From positions 124,001-188,000 of the forward strand of contig NZ_MXPU01000006.1 of assembly GCF_002204185.1 (NCBI RefSeq): a DNA stretch of 64,000 nt, read 5' to 3'. Shown in pieces: positions 1-7,885 of the stretch (the first letter of the stretch is position 1; every line of letters starts with the position of its first letter). Below the pieces are notes generated by a model. The model worked only from the letters and a program-made list of their open reading frames with translations, was not told the DNA's origin and did no database searches. The position numbers and the translations under genes are program-made. The DNA is from Rhizobium esperanzae. Lineage in GTDB: Bacteria; Pseudomonadota; Alphaproteobacteria; Rhizobiales; Rhizobiaceae.

Positions 1-169
1 TCTCGTACTTTTGCATTGAGAATGACGAGGAGTTTTCGGGCGGCCAACGCGGATCGTGCCAAGGTGCGAGGTCTTGGATTCAGCCGATCGCCGTCACGTC
101 GGCCCCGCGAGAGCGGAGAACTCCTAGAATGCTCTGAAGCCCGTTCAGAAATCCGATCGGCAGGACGAT

Positions 170-535
170 CAATGTGTTCGTGCCCCTGACGCCACCAGTT
201 CTGGATCACGCCTTCCTGCGCCTTGGCGCCATCTCGATTGAAGCCGTAGAACGGCCCAGCTGGAACGTCGCGGAAGAACTGCGCGCGGTTGGCGGCAAGT
301 GCGGAGCGGAAACCGTCGAACACTTCCATCGGCAGGCCCTCGGGATTGGCCTCGGTCTTGAGCATCAGCGGCGGCACGGCCGAAACGAGAACGGCCTTGG
401 CGACGTGGCCGGCAGGCTCGCCATGCTTGGCCACATAATGGGCGACCTCACCGCCACCGGTGGAATGGCCGACATGCACGACATTCTTCAGGCCGAGCGC
501 CTCGACGACGGCAAAGGCATCGGCTGCTGCGCGAT
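170..535 (-). pseudogene. alpha/beta hydrolase (chloroperoxidase/esterase-type) fragment
   Basis: Read on the minus strand, this stretch encodes the central part of an alpha/beta hydrolase of the non-haem chloroperoxidase group: a nucleophile elbow GHSTGGGE (Ser nucleophile), then the cap region with FFRDVPAGPFYGFNR and IQNWWRQG. The N-terminal third (oxyanion loop and strand 1-3 region) and the C-terminal catalytic Asp/His part are missing. On the 3' side the homology stops abruptly near base 170 and an unrelated short frame ending with a stop at 80-82 follows. No start codon or ribosome site fits. A decayed remnant of a detoxification/haloperoxidase-like gene is the simplest reading. Confidence 0.75.
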
Positions 536-653
536 GAGGTTCGCAATGCGAAAGCGCGATGCCGCGCGGAAACAAAAAGGCGGCTGTGTTGTTACTGATA
601 GACACACGCAGGAGCGTTTCCCTTGCGAGGAAAGTAGCCGTAACCGGAGCAAG

Positions 654-857
654 ATGATGGACACAGCAACACACTGGGCGCTTCTCCTCGGCATATTGAC
701 CTTAGCGAGTTGGTTAGCCGGAGGCTTCGCGGCGGTGCTTGGAAACGTGGAGCTTGGCCATCACGGACAAAGGGCAGCCGAATATCTGACGTTCGGTCTG
801 AGCGTCACCGGCTTCATCTCCGCCGTCGCGATGGTATTGATCCTGGTGATCCGATGA
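654..857 (+). CDS. small two-helix membrane protein, unknown function
   Basis: A 67-residue protein starting MMDTATHW, preceded by GGAGC seven bases upstream. It has two hydrophobic helices (about residues 8-28 and 44-66) separated by a short polar loop rich in His/Gly/Gln. The frame is open further upstream, but that part is the antisense of the hydrolase relic, so the internal ATG pair is the likely start. I do not recognise a family; similar tiny inner-membrane proteins are common in rhizobia. Function unknown. Confidence 0.5.
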   Translation: MMDTATHWALLLGILTLASWLAGGFAAVLGNVELGHHGQRAAEYLTFGLSVTGFISAVAMVLILVIR

Positions 858-968
858 CCTCGATCATCCGAGTGGCCATAGAGCCGACCTTCCCGCGATC
901 GTCGATTATGTTGGCTACGAGTTGGATGATCGATCGCGAGAGGGAACTCTGATCGATCTGCCTATCCG

Positions 969-2267
969 CTACCCCTGGCGTCGCGCGGCGGTCTGCCCGG
1001 CGGCAGCAGGCGGACGACGAAAGATCGAGACCTGGTTGCGTCCGGCTTCCTTGGCGCGATAAAGCGCCATGTCGGCTTCGTGCTGGAGATTAGCCAGGGA
1101 AACACCGGTGTCGGCCCTCGACTTGAACGCCACGCCGACGCTCAGCGTCACCGAGGGGCCGACGCTGGAGGCCGGGTTCGGCAGGGCGGCCGCTTCTACG
1201 CTCTCGCGTATTCGCCTGGCGACCGCGACGGCCTCTTCTTCATCGACATCCGGAAGCACGACGAGAAACTCCTCGCCGCCATGTCGTGAGACGAGATCGC
1301 GATCGGCGCGCACGCAGCTCTGGATGATGCCGGCAACCTTGACGAGGCAGCGATCGCCTTCGCCATGTCCGAGCTTGTCGTTTAGCCCCTTGAAGTGATC
1401 GATGTCGCACATCAGCATGGCGACGATGCCGGTCTCACGGCCGTGGCGCCAGAGGCTCTCGAGCGTTTCCATCATCCAACGGCGGTTGGCGATCCCGGTC
1501 AGCGGGTCGGTTCTGGCCAGCCGCTCCAATCGGGCGTTCGCGTCGGCAAGCTCCGCGACACGGCGCTGATCCCTGCAGTCCAGAAGAAATGTCTTTTGCG
1601 CCAGGATGTTCATCGTGCGTCTGGCGACCACCGTCGCGATGATCCCACAGGAAAAGAACAGGGTCGCGGCGACGACACTGCCCGCTTCCAAGAGCGGGTT
1701 GTGCCATTGAAGGATGAAGTAGAGACAAAGGGCATAACAGGCGATTGCGATCGTCCAGGCCAGCGGCACGCTGAAGATGGTGATGGCGCTCGTCGCGACG
1801 AATAACATGATGCTCAGATGCCGCTCGTAAAATTCGCCGCCGGCAAAAACGCCGACGAGCCCGACCGAGAGGAGAATCAGGAACATTCCCACAAGCAGCG
1901 ACGCCCGCTGAACGGCCGCCGGGCGCGGCTTGTTCCAAACGACTGCGGTCAAAATTGCCGCCGGCGGCAAAAGGCAGGCGGGAGCAATCATCGACAGAAC
2001 GATCTGTCTCGGAAGCAGGACGGCGTTCAGCGCCAGCGTCAGAACATCGACAAACGCGACCCAAATCATCCAGGAGCGGATGACCTTCGCCGTCTGCCGC
2101 CACAACCTTTCATCAAAACGACGGCGCAGCTCGCCCGTCAGGCGGATATCGCGGGTTCGGCCCGATAAAAGACGTTCGACCTCATCCGCCATTGCGCCAG
2201 TCAACGGCCGTGGCGGCACAGACCCGGCTGGAGAGGTTTCATAGGAAGTGCTTTTGGCATCTCTCAT
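969..2267 (-). CDS. membrane-anchored diguanylate cyclase (GGDEF)
   Basis: Makes cyclic di-GMP from two GTP. The N-terminal half carries about six transmembrane segments (roughly residues 60-215 of the 432-residue product) with no recognised sensor fold; a short coiled linker leads to a GGDEF domain with DPLTGIANR and the active-site loop HGGEEF (about residues 329-334). The auto-inhibitory I-site RxxD expected just before the loop reads ADRD, so product feedback may be weak. The ATG at 2267 was chosen; the frame stays open to a TTG at 2303 that has no ribosome site. It stands alone, divergent from the sensor kinase at 2420, so the two may share a control region. No EAL domain is present. Confidence 0.9.
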   Translation of the reverse strand: MRDAKSTSYETSPAGSVPPRPLTGAMADEVERLLSGRTRDIRLTGELRRRFDERLWRQTAKVIRSWMIWVAFVDVLTLALNAVLLPRQIVLSMIAPACLLPPAAILTAVVWNKPRPAAVQRASLLVGMFLILLSVGLVGVFAGGEFYERHLSIMLFVATSAITIFSVPLAWTIAIACYALCLYFILQWHNPLLEAGSVVAATLFFSCGIIATVVARRTMNILAQKTFLLDCRDQRRVAELADANARLERLARTDPLTGIANRRWMMETLESLWRHGRETGIVAMLMCDIDHFKGLNDKLGHGEGDRCLVKVAGIIQSCVRADRDLVSRHGGEEFLVVLPDVDEEEAVAVARRIRESVEAAALPNPASSVGPSVTLSVGVAFKSRADTGVSLANLQHEADMALYRAKEAGRNQVSIFRRPPAAAGQTAARRQG

Positions 2268-2419
2268 CTTTGATTTAACTAGCCGCGATGCAACGCTCGG
2301 CAAGGCTTACGCAACCGCATCGGGATTCGTATGTTGATATTTTGTAAACAAGATTGCGCGCGCGGTCTGGGCCGGATCGTCGCGATCATGCTACCAACCC
2401 TCTTCCGGGAGGGGACAGT

Positions 2420-4108
2420 ATGAGACTCAAACTGGTTGCAGTTGCGGTCGCGGCGCTGGCGCCGGTGGTTGCGATGCTCTTCTACAACGAAGTCGCGCTC
2501 CGCCGCCAGCGCAACGAGGAAGTGCGCACCTCCGCTGCGCAGGCGGCGAGGCAAGCCTCGTCGGAAGTCGAACGGATTATTGAGGGCCTGCACGCCCTTC
2601 TCGTCTCCGTGTCATCAATGCCTTCCGTCCGGCACCTCGACGTCCCGGCTTGCAACGACGCCCTGAAATCGGTTGCCGAAAACATTCCCAACATCCGCAC
2701 CATCTTCGTCGCCGGGCTCGATGGGCGGCCGATCTGCGGAAGCATGGCTTTCCCGAAAGGCGTGGTCTTTTCCGACCGCGATTATTTCAAGCAGACTTTG
2801 GAGACCAAGAACTTTTCCGTCGGCACCTATACGCAGAGTCGCCTTTCCGACCGCCCAGTGCTGCCGCTCGCGATACCCCTGATGGAAGGCGATATCATCA
2901 AGGCCATCATCGTCAGCGGGATCCGGCTGGACTGGCTGCAGAACCGCATCACCGAACGCGAGGTTGCTCCCGGCAATGCGGTGACCATCGCCGACGGCAA
3001 GGGAACCATCGTCGCGCACGTCCCCTCTCCCGATCAGTTCGTCGGTACGATTTTGCCCGAGGAATACCAGCGGCTGATCCACGCCGAACAGCCTGATGTC
3101 ATCGAGATCACCAGCCAGGACGGAACAGCGCGCATCCTCGGTTACCGCCCGATAGCCTTGCCTTCCAGCCCCCTCTATGTCAGCGTCGGCTTTTCGAAGA
3201 CGGAGGTCTTCGCGCCGATCGATCGGGCGACGCTGATGAATACGCTCGCCATCATCGGCGGTGCGCTTTTCGCCTTCGTCGCCGCGATCTTTATCGGTAA
3301 CCGCTTCATCCTGGTACCGATCTCCAGGATCGCAGATGTGATGGAAAGTTGGCGCAGCGGTCAGACGACGGCGCGGACGGGCATGAAGGGACCGGGCGAG
3401 CTGGGGCTCGTCGGCGCAACCTTCGATCGGCTGCTCGACGAACTCGAAGACCGCAGGCGCCAAAATCAGCAGGCGGAGGAGGAACGGAGCCTGCTCGTCC
3501 GCGAGCTGGCGCATCGCGTCAAGAATGGCTTCACGCTCGTGCAGGCGATTGCCAGACAAACCTTCTCGCGGTCCGATCCGGAGAGATACAATTCCTTCGC
3601 CGAGAGGCTCGCAGCCCTCGCCGGTACCTATGACCTCATCCTGTCGCGGGAGGGGTCGGCTTCGCCCATTCGGGATATCCTCTCCGCAGCCCTGCGGGCG
3701 CATGTCGCCTCGCAAGCCGAGCGCATTCTTCTCGACGGACCGGACGTGGTTCTTCCGGCGGACACCGCCCTGCCGCTCTCGCTCGTGATTCATGAGCTGG
3801 CGACCAACGCAACCAAGTATGGAAGCCTCAGCAGCGAAAATGGAACAGTCACCATCGAATGGAAACACGACGATGGACGTGTCCTCCTTCTGTGGACGGA
3901 AGCCGGTGGACCGCCGGTCTCGACGCCGACGAAAAAGGGCTTCGGCTCGGTGCTCATTGAACGTGCCTTCCCGTCGAAGGCGCAGGCGCGATCCCGCGTG
4001 GACTACCACACCGAAGGCCTCATCTTCGAAGTAATATTTTCAATCGGGGAACCGGTTGCCAGAGGCGAAGTTGACCTTCTGAGCCGGGATGTAAAGCATA
4101 CGAGCTAG
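2420..4108 (+). CDS. HWE-family sensor histidine kinase with extracytoplasmic Cache-like domain
   Basis: A 562-residue inner-membrane kinase. TM1 lies at about residues 4-22, a periplasmic double-Cache-like sensor at about 25-265, TM2 at about 275-297, then a HAMP-like linker and a kinase core. The core has the HWE/HisKA_2 H-box LAHRVKNG (His365 as phospho-acceptor), an N-box HELATNATKYG (Asn463) and the WxE motif of HWE kinases (Trp492-Glu494). The start at 2420 has a clear GGGAGGGG site; the upstream open frame does not. The stop is two bases before a single-domain receiver gene, so kinase and regulator form one operon. Ligand unknown; Cache sensors usually bind small organic molecules. Confidence 0.92.
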   Translation: MRLKLVAVAVAALAPVVAMLFYNEVALRRQRNEEVRTSAAQAARQASSEVERIIEGLHALLVSVSSMPSVRHLDVPACNDALKSVAENIPNIRTIFVAGLDGRPICGSMAFPKGVVFSDRDYFKQTLETKNFSVGTYTQSRLSDRPVLPLAIPLMEGDIIKAIIVSGIRLDWLQNRITEREVAPGNAVTIADGKGTIVAHVPSPDQFVGTILPEEYQRLIHAEQPDVIEITSQDGTARILGYRPIALPSSPLYVSVGFSKTEVFAPIDRATLMNTLAIIGGALFAFVAAIFIGNRFILVPISRIADVMESWRSGQTTARTGMKGPGELGLVGATFDRLLDELEDRRRQNQQAEEERSLLVRELAHRVKNGFTLVQAIARQTFSRSDPERYNSFAERLAALAGTYDLILSREGSASPIRDILSAALRAHVASQAERILLDGPDVVLPADTALPLSLVIHELATNATKYGSLSSENGTVTIEWKHDDGRVLLLWTEAGGPPVSTPTKKGFGSVLIERAFPSKAQARSRVDYHTEGLIFEVIFSIGEPVARGEVDLLSRDVKHTS

Positions 4109-4110
4109 AG

Positions 4111-4467
4111 ATGAAAACCAAGGTGGTCGTGGTCGAGGACGAGGCTCTGCTGCTGATGACGGCGGTCGCCATCGTCGAGGAGGCAGGCTTTGAAGCGCTG
4201 GAGGCACGCAATGCCGACGAGGCAATCATGCTCTTCGAAAGAGTGCCCGGCATCAGGATCCTGTTTACAGATATCGACATGCCGGGCAGCATGGATGGCT
4301 TGATGCTCGCAAAGGCTGTCCGTGACCGCTGGCCGCCCGTGGAAATCATCATCGTCTCCGGCATGAAGCAGCCGGACGCCGGCGCTTTGCCCGAGCGCGT
4401 CGTCTTCTTCTCCAAGCCCTACGATATCCGGCAGCTTACCAATGCGCTCGTCAGCATGGCCGCGTAG
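4111..4467 (+). CDS. single-domain response regulator
   Basis: A 118-residue receiver domain with nothing C-terminal. Acidic pair Glu9/Asp10, phospho-acceptor Asp54 in FTDIDMPGSMDG, Ser83 and Lys102 (FSKPYD) are all present, so it should be phosphorylatable. Position two bases after the HWE kinase marks that kinase as its partner. With no output domain it must act by protein contact or as a phosphate sink, as CheY-like and FixJ-receiver-only proteins do. Confidence 0.93.
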   Translation: MKTKVVVVEDEALLLMTAVAIVEEAGFEALEARNADEAIMLFERVPGIRILFTDIDMPGSMDGLMLAKAVRDRWPPVEIIIVSGMKQPDAGALPERVVFFSKPYDIRQLTNALVSMAA

Positions 4468-4570
4468 GACTTCGGCCGCGGCATGGCTGCTCGACTGGAA
4501 ATGACGCGGCCGATAATGCATCCTTTTGGAATCTCCCGCGTTTTCCCTACTGCAACAGCAGGAGACCACC

Positions 4571-4756
4571 ATGTCCAAACGCGAACTCATCGATACAGGC
4601 ACAGACAAGCGCTACGTCCGCCGCGACGACCGGGGTCGCTTCACCGAGTCAGCGGACGTTAGCCGCTCGCTCTCGGCAGACAAGCGGCGCCGGGCAAAAA
4701 ATGATGTGAAGCCCGGAGAAGGCGACCGCGGCGACCGTCACGCCAAAAGGCACTGA
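4571..4756 (+). CDS. small basic protein, rhizobial hypothetical
   Basis: A 61-residue, strongly charged protein starting MSKRELIDTG, with an AGGAGA ribosome site seven bases before the ATG. It has a DDRGRFTES segment and a Lys/Arg-rich tail and no hydrophobic helix. It resembles short hypothetical proteins that I associate with rhizobia, but I know of no assigned function. It lies about 100 bases after the response regulator and may be separately transcribed. Confidence 0.6.
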   Translation: MSKRELIDTGTDKRYVRRDDRGRFTESADVSRSLSADKRRRAKNDVKPGEGDRGDRHAKRH

Positions 4757-4796
4757 AATCGAGTCGTCGCTCCGCTGAGTGCAGCGGCCCGACCGG

Positions 4797-5315
4797 CTAT
4801 CTTTCTGCCATGGAAGGCCGCTGCAAATCGATGCGGCTGGTTACGACCGGCTGGCCGGAAGCAGGGTCTTTGTCGACGGTCTGCAGTCGAAGCCTGTTCT
4901 GCCCGACCTTCTCAATCGTTAAAATTGCATCTCGGTCGCCGTTGACCAGCCGCGCCCAGGTCACACGCAGGTTGAGGGCGGCGCCTTTCCTGCTCCCGGC
5001 AAGCTTCGACGGCAGCCCCGATGGTCCCACGTACTTGCCGGTATAACGCTCTCCGGCGGCATTTACGGTCGCCGAGAAGCTCCTGGTGAAAACGGCAAGG
5101 CTGCGACACGTCCCATTCATCGAGACGGCAGATGCACCCGCATCAGATCGCAGGGTGCAGGAGACCTTCAGATTCGCGCCGCCTATCTTGGTGAGGACCA
5201 TTCCGGTTCCGCTCCACTCACCGGCCAAAGACTGGAGAAATCCTGCCTCCGACGCCGTTGCCTCGGCCGGCAAGCAGGAGAGCGAAAGCAAAGTCGCGAT
5301 CAGAGCAGCACGCAT
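4797..5315 (-). CDS. secreted hypothetical protein
   Basis: A 172-residue protein with a classical signal peptide (MRAALIATLLSLSCLPAEATA, cleavage after about residue 21). The start at 5315 has a GGGGG site; the frame extends upstream without one. The mature part has a LAGEWSGTGMV segment and alternating hydrophobic residues typical of a beta-barrel/lipocalin-like fold, with two cysteines likely forming a disulfide. I cannot name a substrate. Probably a periplasmic conserved protein of rhizobia. Confidence 0.7.
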   Translation of the reverse strand: MRAALIATLLSLSCLPAEATASEAGFLQSLAGEWSGTGMVLTKIGGANLKVSCTLRSDAGASAVSMNGTCRSLAVFTRSFSATVNAAGERYTGKYVGPSGLPSKLAGSRKGAALNLRVTWARLVNGDRDAILTIEKVGQNRLRLQTVDKDPASGQPVVTSRIDLQRPSMAER

Positions 5316-5400
5316 GAAATCCCCCAGGGTTGCATGGCCTAACTCACGAGAGGAGCAGATTGTTCCCCGTCGCGGCACTCGTGCAACCATTGCCCTCGCC

Positions 5401-5946
5401 TCATCCACTCCGTCGCTGCGATGCGGCATCGATCCTGCGGAGCTCGAAGAAATAACGACGGGCATCGCCGTCGACGCACATCATACCAGCGACCTCGTCG
5501 TCTCCCGTTCTGCGGAAATAGTCGGCGATCGGCTGCCTGTCGTAGATCATAGCAGCTGTGGCGAAGTTATCGAAGGTCTGAAGCCTCAGCGACGCGGTCG
5601 TACCCCGCGCCCGCAGCGCCTTCTGCAGGTAGGAGAACCAGTTCCGAGCGATCCGGGTGCGGCCGAACGGCGCCGCCTTGATGGCCAGGCTGATCGGGAA
5701 AATGCCGGGGTCGATCGCCACCAGCCGATCCGACCGCCACTGAAAGAGGAGGGCGTCGGCGCGCATGTCGGCGTGAAACCGCTTGCCGAACCAGCCGAGG
5801 TTCTCGAGCACACCGTCGAGCGGGTGATCCGATGGGATGCCCGCACCTCGCCACAGGCCGAGCATCTCGATCGGCTGGACCGGAGCCAGCGAAGAGAACC
5901 AGGCCGTCATTTCGTTCTGTCGCTTAGCGCTTTTCAGCGGCATCAT
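5401..5946 (-). CDS. GXWXG / DUF4334 domain protein
   Basis: A 181-residue soluble protein. Near residue 30 it has the GLWRG motif of the GXWXG domain, followed by a DUF4334-like C-terminal half with WFGKRF and the IYDRQPIADYFR stretch. Members of this family occur in bacteria and fungi without a firm biochemical role. Its start codon overlaps the stop of the metallophosphoesterase gene (ATGA), so the two are translationally coupled. Confidence 0.75.
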   Translation of the reverse strand: MMPLKSAKRQNEMTAWFSSLAPVQPIEMLGLWRGAGIPSDHPLDGVLENLGWFGKRFHADMRADALLFQWRSDRLVAIDPGIFPISLAIKAAPFGRTRIARNWFSYLQKALRARGTTASLRLQTFDNFATAAMIYDRQPIADYFRRTGDDEVAGMMCVDGDARRYFFELRRIDAASQRRSG

Positions 5947-6440
5947 GACCCCGGCTTCGTTGACAACAGGGCTTGCAGCGACACCGGCCTGAGGCCCTGC
6001 GCATCGACGCCGACATCGTACTGGCGGGGCAGGGGCTTGAGGCGGCCATGGGAATGTCCGTGCAGATTGATCGACTTCTTGCCCATCTTGTTCCAGGTGC
6101 GGAATGGGTAATGGCACAGGATCAGCAGATGATCGTCCAGCGTCATCTCGCTGTAGTGCTGAACGCTTGCCCAGCCTGTCGCCTCGGTCGTCGTCGGGGG
6201 ATCATTATTCCCGATGATGAGGTGCTTCCGCCCGTTCAGCATCGAAAGGAGCTGGTCGCAATCGCCGCCGCGGAAGGACATGAAGTCGCCGAGATGCCAG
6301 ATGTCGTCCTGCGCATCAACGATCTCGTTCCAGTTGCGGATCAGCGTTACGTCGTGGGACGCCATGTCGGGAAAGGGGCGTCGGTCGATGCGAAGGACGC
6401 GGGGATCTGCAAAGTGGGTATCGCCGGTAAAATAAATCAT
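5943..6440 (-). CDS. calcineurin-like metallophosphoesterase
   Basis: A 165-residue phosphoesterase. The metal-binding motifs are in order: GDTHFAD (D-x-H), WHLGDF (GD), IIGNND (GNxD variant), CHYPF and HGHSHG. This is a compact member of the YfcE/Icc-type superfamily, which hydrolyse phosphomono- or diesters with two metal ions; the substrate is not apparent. The ATG at 6440 gives the family's usual MIYFTGDTH start; a GTG at 6467 is possible. It ends with a 4-base overlap onto the GXWXG gene. Confidence 0.88.
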   Translation of the reverse strand: MIYFTGDTHFADPRVLRIDRRPFPDMASHDVTLIRNWNEIVDAQDDIWHLGDFMSFRGGDCDQLLSMLNGRKHLIIGNNDPPTTTEATGWASVQHYSEMTLDDHLLILCHYPFRTWNKMGKKSINLHGHSHGRLKPLPRQYDVGVDAQGLRPVSLQALLSTKPGS

Positions 6441-6487
6441 CTGACAGAGATGGCGCAGTCCGCCCACTTGGGAAGCCGACGTGTTTG

Positions 6488-7309
6488 CTAACGGCCGGAT
6501 GTAGGAATCGAATGTTTCACGTCGTCAAGGGACGGGCTATGCACGACGCGATAACGCGCTTCGACGAGGTTATAGATCCCGAAGGCCGCCAGGCCGATCG
6601 CGATGGCGATGTGGAGGATCGCGCCGAAAGGAAGCCGTCTCACCCATTCGAGAGCGTCCGCCATGCTACCTGCCTGCTCAGGGTCAACACGAAAACCTGC
6701 ATAGACGAAGAATATTCCGGTGATCACAAAGACGACGCCGCGGGCGACGAGGCCGTAGACGCAGACCGAGGTCACCAGGCCGCTTGTGTCGGCGAGCCTG
6801 AGATAGCGTTCGAATTTCCTGGTAATGCCCTTGGCTGCCGTCACGGCCCCGCCGATGATGAAGCCGAGACCGATGGCCATGGCCAGATAGGCGCCGAACG
6901 GCTGCGACATGATCCATTCTGCTAATCCCTTCTCACCCGATCCCTGACTTCCGCCGCCGCTGAAGAGTGCGTGCCCCAGCGCGTATCCGGCAAGCCCAAG
7001 ATAGACGACGGCGCTGCCGAAGAAAACCGTGCGGATGGCGATGGCCTTGGCGTCGCGGCCGTGGCCGTCGCTGTCGGCCAGCGACTGTGCCAGTCGCCAG
7101 GCGACGAAACCCAGAAGTCCGATGCCGATGAGCCCAACCCAGACGCGGCCGAAGGGCTGTCCGAGAAGCGTCGAAAGTGCCGATTTCGTTTCCGACTTTC
7201 CCCCGGCGACGCCGGAGAAGAGGGCCAGGCCCGCCACGAGGAGGAACACGATACCGCGGGCCACATAGCCGCTCTTGGCAAGCAGGTCGAAACGAAATCC
7301 TTTGGGCAT
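6488..7309 (-). CDS. DUF1206 membrane protein
   Basis: A 273-residue inner-membrane protein with six predicted helices arranged as three internal repeats, each starting with a RGIVFLL/RTVFFG/RGVVFV-like helix. This repeat pattern is the hallmark of DUF1206. The function of the family is not established. It lies 48 bases upstream of the phosphoesterase gene on the same strand, so a three-gene transcript is plausible. Confidence 0.88.
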   Translation of the reverse strand: MPKGFRFDLLAKSGYVARGIVFLLVAGLALFSGVAGGKSETKSALSTLLGQPFGRVWVGLIGIGLLGFVAWRLAQSLADSDGHGRDAKAIAIRTVFFGSAVVYLGLAGYALGHALFSGGGSQGSGEKGLAEWIMSQPFGAYLAMAIGLGFIIGGAVTAAKGITRKFERYLRLADTSGLVTSVCVYGLVARGVVFVITGIFFVYAGFRVDPEQAGSMADALEWVRRLPFGAILHIAIAIGLAAFGIYNLVEARYRVVHSPSLDDVKHSIPTSGR

Positions 7310-7404
7310 GATATTCTCCGCGTCCGTGTGGCTGTCAGCTCTAACGCGCTACCGCGTGGAAAGTTGTCATCGAGGAAAGACCATGATCATTGAGAGCGTT
7401 GCCG

Positions 7405-7878
7405 ATGCCGGTCCGTAGCGCCGGGCTTCTCATCTACCGCCTTTGCGAGAAGAGACCGGAGGTCCTGCTCGTCCATCCCGGCGGTCCCTTCTGGGCGAAG
7501 AAGGACGAGGGCGCCTGGTCGATCCCGAAAGGATTGATCGAAGCCGGCGAAGACGAATTGTCGGCAGCGATCCGGGAGGCGCAGGAGGAGCTCGGCGTCG
7601 AAATTCAAGGAAGCTTCGCCCGGCTCGGAGAATATCGCCAGCAGGGCGGAAAAGTGGTGGTCGTCTGGTCGGTGGAGGCGGACGCCGCGCTTGACGTCGA
7701 GACAGTGCGGAGTTCGGAGTTTCAGATCGAATGGCCACCGCGATCGGGCCGCATCCAGAATTTCCCCGAGGTCGACCGCGCCGGCTGGTTTCCCATCGCA
7801 GAAGCTGAAATCAAGATTCTCAAAGGCCAGGTTGCCATGCTTGCCGATCTCGCAAAACAGCTCGGCCAGGACCAGTAA
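7405..7878 (+). CDS. Nudix hydrolase
   Basis: A 157-residue Nudix protein. The Nudix box is complete: Gly43, Glu49, then REAQEE at 57-62 (REUXEE metal site). The N-terminal VRSAGLLIYR and the WSIPKG segment before the box match the NTP-pyrophosphohydrolase/bis(5'-nucleosyl)-polyphosphatase type. The ATG at 7405 was preferred over a TTG at 7390. The ribosome site is weak. It converges with the antiporter gene. Confidence 0.9.
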   Translation: MPVRSAGLLIYRLCEKRPEVLLVHPGGPFWAKKDEGAWSIPKGLIEAGEDELSAAIREAQEELGVEIQGSFARLGEYRQQGGKVVVVWSVEADAALDVETVRSSEFQIEWPPRSGRIQNFPEVDRAGWFPIAEAEIKILKGQVAMLADLAKQLGQDQ

Positions 7879-7885
7879 ACGCTCA

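Noticed and set aside
80-170. Short minus-strand frame ending LGVLRSRGADVTAIG as the C terminus of a gene
   Set aside because: About 30 residues only, with no recognised family and no link to the hydrolase frame; could be chance.
2615-4009. Long minus-strand open frame (464 codons) opposite the histidine kinase
   Set aside because: It is the antisense of a well-supported kinase gene, has no ribosome site and shows low-complexity Arg/Asp composition typical of high-GC shadow frames.
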